This document shows, in pieces, positions 1-11,945 of a stretch of DNA of 64,000 nt (its first letter is position 1; the number at the start of each line of letters is the position of its first letter). The translations under genes and the position numbers were made by a program. The notes below the pieces were generated by a model. It worked only from the letters and a program-made list of their open reading frames with translations. It was not told the origin of the DNA and did not search any database. The DNA comes from Takifugu bimaculatus (taxonomy: Eukaryota; Chordata; Actinopteri; Tetraodontiformes; Tetraodontidae): the NCBI GenBank assembly GCA_004026145.2, contig CP034990.1, positions 2,448,011 to 2,512,010 of the forward strand, in the 5' to 3' direction.

Positions 1-247
1 GCGGCCATCTTCCCTAACCCTAACCCTAATCAGGAGAGGGCGGCCATCTTCCCTAACCCTAACCCTAACCAGGAGAGGGCGGCCATCTTCCCTAACCCTA
101 ACCCTAACCAGGAGAGGGCGGCCATCTTCCCTAACCCTAACCCTAACCAGGAGAGGGCGGCCATCTTCCCTAACCCTAACCCTAACCAGGAGAGGGCGGC
201 CATCTTCCCTAACCCTAACCCTAACCAGGAGAGGGTGGCCATCTTCC
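1..247. repeat. 39-bp tandem array: telomere-like hexamers fused to a transposase fragment
   Basis: Six full 39-bp units start at 1, 40, 79, 118, 157 and 196, and a partial seventh starts at 235. Each unit has about 16 bp made of CCCTAA-type hexamers (the vertebrate telomere motif, C-rich strand on +) and about 23 bp reading CAGGAGAGGGYGGCCATCTT and on. That second part continues without a break at 235-260 into the transposase remnant, so it is the remnant's own sequence. Units are nearly identical: the first has one T for C at position 30, and the last copy has GTGGCC where the others have GCGGCC. The array may extend left of the window. Because 39 is a multiple of three, both strands show spurious periodic reading frames. 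Confidence 0.95.
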
Positions 248-717
248 GCACCTACTGCCAGGACAAGATAACCGCGCCCAGCCACATCACCAACATGGAT
301 GAGATCCCTCTGACTTTTAACATCCCTTTGACCCACAAAGTGGAGAAAAAGGGACCAGCACGGTGGCGATATGCACAATGGGGCGCAAGAAGTCGTCGTT
401 CACCGTGGTTCTCGGCTGCCACGGAAACGGACAGAGCGCTGGATGACGGAAGGCGAACACTCCTTCACAAAGACTATGAGGCAGCGGCGGGCAGGTTATG
501 CCACCATATGCGGGTGGATTGTAGATGCATGGGCTATGATACCGTCTTCATGTATTGGAAGAGCTTTCACAAAATCAACGCTGAACCGGAACCGGTCGGT
601 GAGTCCGATTCAGATGATGACAAAGAGGAATTTGGGATGTTGGACATTGAAATAGTGCAGCTGTTTAATTCAGATACAGAAGATGAAAACTTTGATGGTT
701 TTGTGGCGGAAGAATGA
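235..717 (+). pseudogene. Pogo-like DDE transposase remnant (frameshifted, internally deleted)
   Basis: The open frame from 235 gives about 160 codons, but the homology moves between frames. Near the start, residues 17-28 contain HITNMDEIPLTF, the segment around the first catalytic aspartate of pogo-type DDE transposases (Asp22). At 378-435 the homology is in another frame (GRKKSSFTVVLGCHGNGQ). It then jumps to a third frame with ERWMTEGEHSFTKT and YATICGWIVDAWA, and returns to the first frame for the acidic C-terminus (LFNSDTEDENFDGF). The jump at about 435 removes the stretch that holds the second and third catalytic aspartates, so no active nuclease is possible. There are at least three frame changes. 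It is a dead copy, and its only plausible role is as repeat DNA. The ATG at 235 lies inside the array unit and is not a real start. Confidence 0.82.
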
Positions 718-782
718 ATATTTTGTTCAATAAATGTGTCGAAACTCACTGTTTTACTTCTGTTGTCATTTTTTACTGTATG

Positions 783-902
783 TTTCAGCATGCGCCTAAT
801 AATACGGTGCGCCTTAGTATGTTTTACATACAGAAATAGCACCCATAACTGAGACTGCACCTTTTGATACAGTGCGCCTTATGGTCATTAAAATACGGTG
901 AG
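783..902. repeat. Subterminal repeats and 3' terminus of the pogo-like element
   Basis: Two copies of a GTGCGCCTTA-type motif (about 809 and 872), plus a partial GCGCCTAATAATACGG-like copy near 791, lie between the transposase stop and the end AAAATACGGTG near 900. Such subterminal motifs are typical transposase-binding sequences in pogo-type elements. The exact end and the TA target duplication cannot be fixed because the left end is missing. Confidence 0.6.
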
Positions 903-1890
903 TCATTTTAGGCTAATTAGCAGAACTTGTCTCTTTCCTGCCGTCAGAGGTCCATTTTGAGGCAGGGTTTCACGTTGAGGGGGTTCAGATGGCTCGAGGT
1001 GAGCGCGCCTTGCCCACACAGGACGAGTGACGCGGTGTTTAACTTGTGCTGTCGAAACCGTGGCGGCGCTGCCCACAATCTTGGAATGCGCTGGGATTCT
1101 GACTTGACAGTGTGGTGGGTGCACGTTGACGTCCTGCTGGGGAAACGGGCTTTGATTTGCTGCCTGGTAGCGGGGCCGTGTCACTCACTATTACTCACAC
1201 TGTCTCTACAGCGAGTGTCCTCAGGACTCCCCCCACCCTCTGGTCCCATGATAGGAAACCTCTGGGCGCCTTAAGTGTCGTTTAACTGCTTGCGGCACGA
1301 GTCAGCAGAGGAAATGGGTCATTAAATTCAACGAGCTGGGGCGAGCCCCCCGGCGCCCCAGATCTGTTTCCAATCAGATAGCCTTCTTTTACAGGAGAGA
1401 CAGAAAGAAGCCCAAACACTGCAGCCCAGAGCAGATGTTAGCGTCAGTATGATCCAAGATGGGGATAATAAGGACCAGGACCCGTGTCCATTCAAGCATG
1501 GTCCTAAAGGTGTGTTAGGGACCCGCTCCCACAGAGGATGTCCTTATTAGCACAGGTGCTAACAACAATAAATGCCTAAATCCAAATACCCTTCGGTAAA
1601 GGAGGATGTTAGACAGCGTTTAGCTCCTTTAACTGTTGCCTGAATATTTTTGGAGGCATTTTGAACGTTCCAGTTCCAACCAAACACCCCATAACCGTGA
1701 ATAAACCCGCCTACTGGCTCGTTATTGATGCGTCGTCAGAATCTCTCCGGCTGCATCTGCCACTGATCTCATCCAGGAAAGCAAAGGGCAGACAGTTTGC
1801 AGGACGGTAAATACTGCAAATGTTACGTGGGGCGTGTCTTCCATTTGTCCTTTCAGAAGATGCCGACGTGCGATACACTGTGCCCCCCCA

Positions 1891-1912
1891 ACACACACAC
1901 ACACACACACAC
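1891..1912. repeat. (AC)n microsatellite
   Basis: About 11 uninterrupted AC dinucleotides follow a C7 run. It is a simple repeat. Confidence 0.95.
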
Positions 1913-2072
1913 TCCTCCCTCTTTTGCCGCCTCTGTTCTGGCAAAACACAGGACGAATGACTCGGGGAAAAAGACACACACTTGTTGCCTGGACTTTATC
2001 GCTACATTATTCTTGCAGGCTGTTCTCTTCATTTTAAGATAAATGTCTGATGTACATTTTGTGCACCTGTCG

Positions 2073-2092
2073 CCCCCCCCCCCCCCCCCCCC
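2073..2092. repeat. Poly(C) tract, 20 nt
   Basis: Twenty uninterrupted C residues. It is one of more than a dozen G/C homopolymers of 14 nt or longer in the window, and its length is prone to sequencing error. Confidence 0.95.
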
Positions 2093-2868
2093 TTCCTCTT
2101 CCCCTTATGATAAGGGATTTCATTAACGTGAGAATGCTTGGGCTGAAAGGAACATAATTGGTTCAGTGTTGTTGTCCTCTCTGCTGCCGACGCCCTAATT
2201 TCCTCCTTGCTTTACTCTTGAGTGTTAAGTGATCATTATATCTACACAGGGGGGGCACCAAGGGTAAAATATTGACAAGCTGCGGTCAAGTTCACGCCAG
2301 ACACGGAGGGGAGATGTGCGTCACTGAATGTAATGAAGCATATATAAAGAGAGAGGTATAAAAAGAAGCCAAACAAGAGAAGGAGGCGAGGAGGAAGGAG
2401 GGTTGAGGCAGGAAGACAGGTGCTGATAGACTGACAGCAGGGACAGGAAGTGATACGATCAATTTGAAAAGATCACAGATTCCAGTAATAATTTCAACGC
2501 TCGGTCCGATCCATCAGCTGCCGCCTCCTTCCCACCCCTGATGGATGACAGTATGTAAAAGATACATAATTTTTGGACTTGCCATTTACACAACATTGTA
2601 CCTGAAAGCCGGGCAGCATAATAGACAGTTTAAAATGTCAGGGAACTAAGTAAGTAAGTGAGACAGGTCAGTCGGCGGAATTTTAATGAGAGGGCTCCGT
2701 CTAATGGCAGCAGCCTTGCAGCCTGGCTGACGACGGGCGGAGGGAGCACACGTGCACGTGCACATGCATTGTACGTGCTGACGAAAACACATATGTGCTG
2801 CTGCTCACATTTGCCATTTATGGAAAGAGGATGCCAGTAACCCCCGTATACATGAGAAACACCCTGAG

Positions 2869-2907
2869 CACACACACACACACACACACTCACACACACA
2901 CACACAC
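2869..2907. repeat. (CA)n microsatellite
   Basis: CA repeat with one CT interruption near 2890, flanked by CACGTGCACG palindromic sequence on the right. Confidence 0.95.
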
Positions 2908-3759
2908 GTGCACGTTAATGATCCCAGCTGTCTAAAAAATGCACAAAGTCGACGATGTCAGGATCAGTCCAATTAGTAAAAGATCCCCTTATTCACCCTT
3001 AATTTTTAATGACTGGAGTTGACCAGTCAGTCAAATCAATCTGGTCAGGGCGTGGCATCGCGGGGCGTTCAGTGGTCGTCTGGAAACGCATGTATAGGAT
3101 TTACCTATCTATCTCCGCGCAGACCTGGCTGTTGAGCTGGAGCCAGCGCCACATGATTGTGTTAATTAATCTGCCATTGTGAGCGCGGGGAACAGCTGCA
3201 CGGGCTCTTGTGGCTGCGTTGTCAAAGCAAAACAATGCAACGTTAAGCTTCCCCGCTGAATCTTCCATTACAAAGGTGCCGCAACAACAGGGCTAAAGTC
3301 ATAAATCCACAGATCACTTTTTACCAGAACTAATGTCTGACCTTTAAAGCAAAATAGGGGGGCTGGTTTTTTTGATTTAAAAAAAAAAAAAAGGAGACTG
3401 GATGCTTCATTTGGGTTTGAAATATGGTCAGATGTGTGATAGCAAGGAGCAGGTCCAGGTTTCCCCCCCCCCCTCCACTCAGTAAAACAAACACACCAAG
3501 GGTGGGGGGGTGGGTGGGGGGGTGGACAGAGGTACAAAATGAGCAAGAGAGATGAGAAAGACAGACAAACAGATGAGTGCTGGGAGCCACCAGCTGGGTG
3601 CTGGTATTTTAAAACAAAATGTCTAACACGATTAGCGGGGATTCATTGATCGGTGTTATGTGGCGTTAATTTAAACCTCGGAGAGAGGGAAGGTGAAAAG
3701 AAAGGAAAAAAAAGCCCCAAAAAACAGAGCGAAAATCCTCGAAGAGCACAGCTCCCGTT

Positions 3760-4110
3760 TATGACACCTTAAAATACGATTCCGTGTCATAATGGAGAGT
3801 TTGAACGCGCGGCTTCATTTGCATGCATTTAATCTATAAGCGATTATATTTGACTGGAAACACTAAACTGAATGGATTACTTAATATAGCGCAGACAGCA
3901 ACTATTTGGTTAAAACCTAAATCCTCTCATTATGGCAATAAGACCAAAATCTCACGTTCATTTATGAAACAACGTTGACCCAGGGAATATATAAATAAAA
4001 TTAGGTAAACTGTGCTGACATCACAATTTATGCCTGCAATAACAGACTTCCCAAATAAATGCTTTAGCACCTCTAATCGAGTTCGCAAAATGTTCCACGA
4101 GACAACTATT
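3760..4110. promoter_or_regulatory. Candidate conserved non-coding element (intronic)
   Basis: About 350 bp of AT-rich, repeat-free sequence. It contains several TAAT/ATTA homeodomain cores and a perfect octamer ATTTGCAT at 3817-3824. It contrasts with the simple-repeat-rich DNA around it and resembles the enhancers that surround developmental regulator genes. There is no alignment evidence, so function is inferred only from composition and gene context. Confidence 0.35.
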
Positions 4111-6287
4111 TCACCGCATTCATTACTGCTTCATTGAATTGCAATTCTATTGCTCAGAGAAATCACAGTGTTTGTCTTTATCGTGGCAGCCGCCTTCATC
4201 TTCCTTTCAGGGACTCCAAGAACCAGCGAGGAAGTGGGTGCTGGTGTGGCCCAACCGCTCGCTCTCTACGTTGAATGGCATGGCCTTGGTGCACGCTTGG
4301 CACTCCGAGAGAGATGGTGATGCACCCTGAAAAAATCATCAAGATGGTTGGCTCCCACCCCACTCTGCAGCCAAGCCCTTCTGTCTCGCAGAAAGCCCTC
4401 CAACAGCCCACTGAGCACACGAGACTGGAGGTAGAGGAGCCGCACCGGAGGCGAATCGCAGCCTTAAAGCGGGACGTGGAAGTGACGGGTTGTTTTCGTC
4501 TTGTTTAGAGGCTCGTGAGGGATGGTGGCACGCCGTGGAAACGAGATATTCCCTTCTCCCCGCGACACCGTCTCTCAATCTGCGCCCTGTTTCCGGCTGC
4601 CAAGCACCGAGTCAAACAGTGACACCGAATATGGCAGCGAATTCCCAATCAGTCGCCATACTGATAGACAACAAATGTCCTTTTTTTTCCCTCCTTTTTT
4701 TCCTCCGGACACGCAGCTCCGGGAGGGAGGTTTGAATCCTTCCTAAACAAGCCGTGCAGTTTTGAAGGCGTGCAGATGGGAGCGCGTGACACGGCGCTAA
4801 CTCCCGTGTCAGAAATTTCACTCGCAGGCAGCGTCTCACCTGTTCAACACGCCGGATTTGAGGAAGCCATCAAGATGCGGCATTTACCGCAACGCTGAGC
4901 AGCGGAGCGCACGCGATCAGAAGACGTGCACTTGCGCTTGACAACTCAACGGGACACTTGGGTACACTAGGATGTTGGTTTCCTCCACCAGGAGGAGAGG
5001 AGATCTCCTCGTTAGCTCCTCTCTGGTGGCTTTGTTCGTACGTAGCTTAAACGTTTGCTGTTGTGTTGGGTGTATCAAATTGGAAGAAAGATCTTTTTTT
5101 TTCTTTTTTTTTCCTGTGGTAATGTGCTGCCGGCTCCCCGATTGTTGGAGTATAAAAATAATCGTCATGGAAATAGATCTCATTGACAACGTGCCATGTT
5201 CACACTGTGAGCAGCTTGTGCCTTGTGAACATAATCCAGAAATGTCCTCCAAAAACTTTCCTCCGCAAACTTTCAATCCTTCATCCCTTTTTCTGTCCTC
5301 CTCTCCAGAAGATGGAAAAGGGAGGATGCCAGAGGAAACAAAATCCCTTTATGTCAAGAACCAGCAAGAAAGGTAGAAAGGGAAGGGGGAGGGGGTTGGG
5401 CTCAAAGATCAGACCAGGACGGAGAAGGACAAACGATGTAGAAAGGACAGAGGATTGTCCAAAACAGCTTTCCATATCCTTTTTACCATTCCTGAAAATC
5501 CACTCCTTAGCTCTGTGTCTAATAGCAAAATACCTGATTCTGGTCCTGGGAGTACTGTGCCTGCACGATTACACACCACCTGCAGCCGCTGCCAGGAGAG
5601 GTGGCATTTGGCCGACCCCCCCCCCCCCCACCCCATCCCACCCCCCTAAGAAGGCGATTGTATGCTTAGCTCCGACTTAGCCCCACGTCTTAAGACAGGG
5701 GATAGAAAGAGTGTAGAAGACCACTAGGGACGAGTGCTAGTCGTCCGGAATAAACCTGTGTCCCCGGGAGGACGATTCCCAACTTCTCCAAGCTCTTTGG
5801 TAGCTGGCAAGGCTCAGCTGAAGAACCTTTTGGAACATTTCTCCAATCCCACCATGGAAGCTTTTGTCTCATCAAGTCGGCTTTTTTGAAGGAAAAGTTC
5901 TCATCGCGTCAGCACAAACATGCACGAGCTAACGCTAACGCATTAAAAGAGACAGCTATATAGATATCTCCAGGAATTGTTCAGACATGAGTTGTAAAGT
6001 TGTAAATTAAACCGATGAGAGTGTCTCATCGAGCACACGTTTAGCACGGGGTGCAGGAGGGAGCGCTAGCTTTACCTGGGGCTGTCGCGTTCAGAAGGTG
6101 TTACTCTAATAAGACAACACTGGCTTTTATTTAGCGCGAGCGAACGCTGACACGAAACAGGCATTAACACGTCTGCTGTCGGGCCTTCGGTGAAGAAAAC
6201 ACCTTTGTTATTTTGTAAACAAAACATCGAGCTAACAGCCTGCTTTTCCGAGCTAAAGATACATTCAAACAACATATGCTCTTGACT

Positions 6288-6306
6288 GGGGGGGGGGGGG
6301 GGGGGG
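6288..6306. repeat. Poly(G) tract, 19 nt
   Basis: Nineteen uninterrupted G residues on the + strand. Confidence 0.95.
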
Positions 6307-7043
6307 AAGGAGCCCAATAGGTGTAAAGCGTCTAAATTGCAATTGCACTGCATCTTGGAAAACAAACACTTTGCTTTGTTACCAAGACAACTGAGATAAT
6401 GTGATTCCTGCGGCATTGTCGGGACCGCTACTCGCTACAATATGTGTGACAAGCTTAAGAGTAGATCTAGAGGCGTGAATGCACAGATTCAGTCTCCAGC
6501 CCATTGTGGGGTGAAGATAGTCCGGCAAACCATATTTGCATGTGCAACCTTGCCAAAGACTTAAGCTCAGCGGGCTAACATTCCCCCCATGCTTGCAAAA
6601 CCCCGGTTTGAAGTCAGCACTGATGTATAAGACTCTATAATGCTTGCTCTGATTTAACAGTTAGTGTTACACTTCCCCTTCCATGCTAATGCCCACTGAA
6701 CCAACGCAGCTCTATTCTGCCCGGGGATTTGTGATCAGTCCCACATTTGTTTTTAATATATCTATCTGGGCAAACAGCAAATTCATAATGGAGCCTACAA
6801 CCCATATCCTCCCCTTTCCTCTTGCTCTCTTTGCCTTCCTTGGTGACAAAATGAATTCAGCTCTGAACCTAATTAATCCACAAAGGTTTCATGTCTTAAT
6901 CCCCAAAGTCAAGGGGGTTATTGTCCTCACAAATGAGGTCAGTGTTCCTCCCAGTGGAAATAAGGGGAAGAAAAAGTAAAACACGGGTAGCAAAAGGAGG
7001 GAGCGGTTCTGTTGCTTCACTTCTCCTGGTAAACAGACGTATG

Positions 7044-7067
7044 ACACACACACACACACACACACAC
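7044..7067. repeat. (CA)n microsatellite
   Basis: Twelve uninterrupted CA units. Confidence 0.95.
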
Positions 7068-7255
7068 GCATGCAGTCATTCCACAGTATGAAAATGATTG
7101 TACATCGAACGTGTCATAGGAGCGCAGAGAGAAACAGAAGCTAAACAGGCTGACAGCAGTGGAAGTGGCAAAATGAAACGCCTGCCAATCTCCAGCACAC
7201 AGACCCTTTGAACCAGGTGGATAAGAGAGCTCTCTGTCAATAAGGCAAGTCACTG

Positions 7256-7889
7256 TCAGCCTCTAAGGCAACGCGGCACCGTCCAAATGTGACGGGACGA
7301 TAGCCATCGAGCAGCCCTCCGTCTGTCGCCACGACAAAGGGGACGTGACACACATGGCCACGCCATGCTGCCCGAAGCATCGTCGCCACCGACGACGGCC
7401 CACACAGGCTCTATGTGGAGGACGGACTCTGGGGATAGAGGCGAGCCGGCCAAATGCTCAACCAACATCGATGTACCCCCGCCTGGATCACGAGCCCTCT
7501 TTCTGGGGACCCAAGGACAGGCGGAGAATGTCCAAGCGGTTCGGGACAACTGTCCGCAGCTCTGTGACCGTCTTGATGCTACTAGCGACTTTTGAGTTAT
7601 CCAGCCGGAGCCGGGCCCGGGCGGGGAGGGGGGGGGTCGGCCAATAGTGGACATGCTGAAGAGAGGGTCAGCCAAGACGGGGGCCCGCGAGGAGACCGAA
7701 CTCCAAGATGACGCAACCGACAGCTCGCCGAAATCTGTCGCTGTCAAATGCCCGTTCGGGCCTCCAGGAGCCGGTTTGGAGGCGCAGCTGAGTCCGGAGA
7801 ACGGGTCTGTTCAGAACCTCGGCGTTCAACGCCGCCCTTTCCTAAAACACTTGCTCGCAGAGATTAAAACACGGAACAAAGGAGACTAG
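7256..7889 (+). other. GC-rich block with weakly protein-like open frames, unknown
   Basis: A CpG-rich stretch of about 630 bp. The + frame through 7365-7889 has a single internal stop (TGA at 7593-7595). The part from 7647 reads 80 codons with a mixed, protein-like composition. A minus-strand frame (7256-7747) is also open, as expected when high GC content removes stop codons. I recognise no family and see no good splice sites framing it. It could be an unannotated exon, a decayed retrocopy, a CpG island or chance. The frame is in a ZNF536 intron but on the opposite strand to that gene. Confidence 0.2.
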
Positions 7890-7924
7890 TTGGTGTGTGG
7901 AAATGGAGAACGATGAAATGACAA

Positions 7925-7942
7925 CCCCCCCCCCCCCCCCCC
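7925..7942. repeat. Poly(C) tract, 18 nt
   Basis: Eighteen uninterrupted C residues directly after the GC-rich block. Confidence 0.95.
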
Positions 7943-9419
7943 AGCTGCCAGAACACATAACTAATCTACTTCTGATGTACGGCAGGGTGAACAATACGCA
8001 CCCTGTCGAGGCCAGATTTGAGAAATAAATAAAAATGAGGGACGCGCTGCTGTAATTTCACCATCCGCAGGCGTCTCCAACGCGGCCGTATCGGAAACAT
8101 CCTGGAACCTGTCAACAAAGGATCGACTAAAGCTCGCGTCCTTCCCGCAAATTGCTTGCTTTCCATTTTCCTGATGATGTGGCGACGCACCACGTCAGGC
8201 CCACATCAAAGGCATCGGCAGAGAAACCTGAGCTGGTTTTGATCACTGGTAATTACCGTATCTGCACTCCAAGAAATCTCCTGAAGTAAACAAAGTGGGA
8301 AGTTGGGAAGGAGGGGGGGCGCCGGAGCAGACATCCCGATTCCCACCTTCTCCGTGACTGGTGGAGGGAGAGCGAGGTGGGATCGGGCTCTGCCCACCGC
8401 GGAGTTTGAAATATGAGTTCGGATCGTCAAAAGGAATTAAAATCTGCTCACACTTTTTCACTTTGATGCCTAATTTGAAAATCAGCTGTCAGCCGAGTGT
8501 GTGTGAGAGCGTGTGTGTGTGTGTGGGGGGGGTGATTTTTATCAACGCTGAGGTTATTGCATTTCGAGAATTTGACAATTAAAAATCCCTCCATCACAGG
8601 TGATGCGCAGCGGTGCGACGACCCAGATCAAAGTCAAACCGAAGAGAATAAATCTCCTCTTCCTCAACCAGGACCAAACGTCTGATTCCGGATGCAGAAT
8701 TCCGTCCGCTCCCGTTCTCAGGGAGGCGACGGTGGTTTAAAATCCAAATAAACGGCCGCTTTTTCCTCCTTTTCTGGTGCTCTTGAAGTGTCCGCGCGGC
8801 CTTCATGCCTCCCCTTCATCCCAAAGGATGTATAAAGGAGAAAAAGATTTAAAAGGACTGGGAGAAAAAAACTCAATTGTTTATTGATTTTATAATAGGC
8901 TTAGTGCGAGAGGAATAAAGTGTGGGGCTGCCGGGGCGATGTGGTCAACCAGAGGCGGCGGCGTGACAAACATGAGGCTTATAGTCAGGTAACAACAGCT
9001 CCGGTCCAAACGCCGGGATATTGGCTTAAGCCCCGTTTTTCCTCACGCTGCTTCATGGCAGAGTTCTTCTGCTTTTTCTCCCAGCACAGACAGGATCAGA
9101 GCACTTACAAACCGGACACGCGGCCTCGTGTGAGAGTGTGTGTGTGTGTGTTTGGATTGTGACGCTGCTCAGTTCCAGTCGCACCGTACAGCCGGTAAAA
9201 TGCATCGCGGTGGGAAAAAATGAGGAGTTTCGTGGAAAAAAGAAGCTTCTTGGTGGTGGTTTTCTCGTCTTCAGCACTGAAACGTTCCTAAAAATCTGCT
9301 CTGCTCTACGTTAAAACGTTGACGTCGCCAAATGTCCGCAGCCCAAAGTCGATAAAAGCGATAAAACGCCGGTGAAGAAAATCTTAAATGTCTCTTTCAC
9401 CCCCGGTTTTACGTAGAAC

Positions 9420-9850
9420 TTTAGGAAATTGTCTGCAGCTGGGGATCAACTGAGACAGAAACTAACTTTGGTGGTTCCCTGTTGTTGTTTTTTAGATATT
9501 TTATGTAAGACAGATTTGCTAAAGTCGATGCTAACTCCAAATGTACTTCAAAGCACAATCAAAGCGACCGTTGCGCCTGTGTTAATTGTCATGATTACAA
9601 CGTTCCTGGAGGGACCGACTTATAAAAACAAGCAGACTTTACAACTAAAAACCTCTGGATCATTTGAGGTTGTCACAAATGGGTGCAGCCAAGTGTGTGT
9701 GCCTGAGAACACATGGGTGTACGCAGGGTCTGATATATGCATGATAGCACTAATTAGCTCATTTTGTTTGGGGCACAACACTCATTAAAAACCCAGTGGG
9801 GCCATTAAAGTTACTGTCCCTCCAAACTATTACTGCCACTGTATCCATCT
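9420..9850. promoter_or_regulatory. Candidate non-coding regulatory block (intronic)
   Basis: A simple-repeat-free stretch with TTAATTGTCATGATTACAA and ACTAATTAGCTCATTTTG, both rich in paired ATTA/TAAT homeodomain cores. The 119-codon open frame inside it (9429-9788) has no recognisable domain. Candidate status rests only on composition. Confidence 0.22.
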
Positions 9851-10765
9851 AGGCGATCTCGGCGGTTTTAATGGCCTCGGCTTCAGGTTGTTGGGTTGAG
9901 AGAAGATTTGTGGGTCTTGGAGAACTTCCCTGTCGTCACCTCGTACCTCAGCTCCACTCATCTGTCGCCATCTCTCATCTAAACCAGTTAACGCCGCCTC
10001 TGCTCAGGCGACATGCTCCGTGCCTCCGCTGATAGCTGCTGAGGCCTGAGCAGGTGTAGCATCCTGCTAGCAGGCATAGCACAAAGCTACGTCCACGCCC
10101 GTTCTCTCTGGAGCTAGCTGGGCCGCAGCTGACGGCTTCTGCTCGGCTAAGAGACAGGAAGCATCCAAGGTGCTGATTATTTTTTTTGGCTTGGAACAGG
10201 AGAGGAGTGACAAGGACGCGTCCGGAGAATTAGCATCATTCGCTTGGGAAATTAGGCGACGGTGTGAGCTGAAATCGGGAATCAAAAGAGAAACGGGCCT
10301 GATTACAAATTGCTTTGACGTCTCAAACCTTCACCTTTTGGGTTTGCAGTCTAAGCAAGGGCCAAGAGTCAAAAGTATGGATCTTTTTTCCCCCCGTTAC
10401 CACAACACGACGGCTACTTTGTGGTGGTTTCCAGCTCACATCAGCAGAGAACAGCCAAAGAGTCTGGAGAGGCTCCGTTATGTCACGCTGCGGAAAGGCG
10501 AGTTTCAGTCTCAGGTCTGGATATTAAGAGTGTTGATTAGATATATGAGTTTGCCATTTGCCCACAGAGCGCAGAGTGTCTCTGACAGAACTGGAGACCA
10601 TATGGCTGGTGAGAGATTTCCCCCCTCTCTTCCTCTTCGCACAGCCTGACAGCTGGATGGCTGCTAACTGGGGACAAGGAAGCTTGGCAGCTGCAGCTGA
10701 GAGCAGCGCTTTGATGCCGCTCACCCTTTTTCACTTTTCTCTCTCGCCATCTTCCTTTTCCTTCC

Positions 10766-10806
<41 letters not shown>
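10766..10806. repeat. Compound (CT)n(CA)n microsatellite
   Basis: About ten CT units run directly into about ten CA units, giving a polypyrimidine tract joined to a CA repeat. Confidence 0.95.
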
Positions 10807-11734
10807 TCGGGGTCTTGGCTTTAAATACACCTCTTACTAACAGCAATGAGGAACATATATTGTCTTTGCTCGTCACGCACGGCGGATCACATGGCATCAA
10901 AGCCCGCTTCAGCCCGGAGGTTCCATGTCCCGAGTAAGATGTTCCGTGTTCCAAGACAGGGATGAAAGTTTTCCCGCTTTCTGTGGAAGCGAAGCGACGG
11001 GAGAGGGAGCGCGCGCATGTGTGGGAGGAGAGGTGGCGCAGCGGTGGTGGAAGAGCACACAAATGAGAAGAGCAAGGGGGGAAAGGCCTCGGGGAGCATA
11101 TTAGCATCGCTACGACTGACACGCAAATCAGACTTTTATTCCGAGTTTCTCTCCACATTATTCCCTAAAACACAGAACTGATGCGACGTTTGGATAAAGG
11201 GTCGCAAATAAGGCGCAATAAAAGGAAGTCGTTTTCTTTCCGAGTGCATCGAGTGGCGCGCAAAACTGCGAGAATAGCTACGATTTATGAAATAGCGCTA
11301 AGGATTGATAGCGGTGGGCGGAGCTTACAGAAGACACGTCCAGAACAAACACTGAACGAAGCACTCTATAGAACTTTTCAACAAAATGTGCTGCTTACTT
11401 GTGCATCAATAAAGTGTGAAGGTTAAGGTAAAGACGTAATACCCTTATATTGAGTGTGTGCGTCTCCAGGTCGTCTCTCTCTCTCTCTCTCTCCTTTTTT
11501 TTCCAAAACAAATTATGTTTCCTTCCTCGAGGCTCCATCCTTACTTCCTTTATGAGACTGCTAATCCTCTTCCCTCTCAAAGGCTGCATCTCTCTAACTG
11601 CAGGTCTGAACTGCAACATGTAATCATCACCTGCCGTTCGCTCGCCCCCCACAACTCCTCTCTCTCTCTCTCCTGTCCTCTTCTGCCCCATCAACCACGT
11701 CTAACCACGCTTTATTCCACACACACACAAAAAA

Positions 11735-11945
11735 AATCCTGCCCTTGATTTATTTACAATGTGCACGTGAACAAACATTTCTGTGTTTTTCTGACCCTGT
11801 TAATTTTAGTGCCAAATGAGCTGTTTTGTGCTTAAATCAAATTGCATTTACTGATCTGACACAGAAATATCTTTATAAGCAGATTAAGCAGGATAATTTA
11901 TAATTGCTTACAGCCTTAAATGCGAACTAAAATAAAACTGCGCGT
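11735..11945. promoter_or_regulatory. Candidate conserved non-coding element (intronic)
   Basis: AT-rich, repeat-free block with ATTTACAATG, TTAATTTTAGTGCC, ATTGCATTTACTGATC and GATAATTTATAATTG, which look like dense homeobox, forkhead and SOX-type cores. It contains the 16-mer TTGCTTACAGCCTTAA (11904-11919), which recurs exactly at 16675-16690 in another AT-rich block of the same intron. Regulatory role is inferred. Confidence 0.38.

Larger units (their letters stand above)
226..902 (+). mobile_element. Pogo/Tigger-like DNA transposon, 3' part, internally deleted
   Basis: This is the 3' portion of a Tc1/mariner-superfamily pogo (Tigger) element. It contains a broken transposase (235-717), a polyadenylation signal AATAAA at 729-734, and a terminal region at 783-902 with repeated GTGCGCCTTA motifs ending in AAAATACGGTG. 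That ending resembles, from memory, the termini of pogo-type elements common in fish genomes. The 5' part is absent, and the chimeric 39-bp array takes its place. The element is non-autonomous. The family assignment rests on protein motifs recalled from the pogo/POGK/Tigger families, not on a search. Confidence 0.8.

Noticed and set aside
30..251. 73-residue periodic frame on the minus strand (13-residue repeat)
   Set aside because: It is the translation of the 39-bp tandem array. The period being a multiple of three makes it open.
2336..2365. TATA-like sequence as a promoter
   Set aside because: TATATAAAG and TATAAAAAG occur in an AT/GA-rich stretch with no associated initiator, CpG island or exon. 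Similar matches occur by chance many times in the window.
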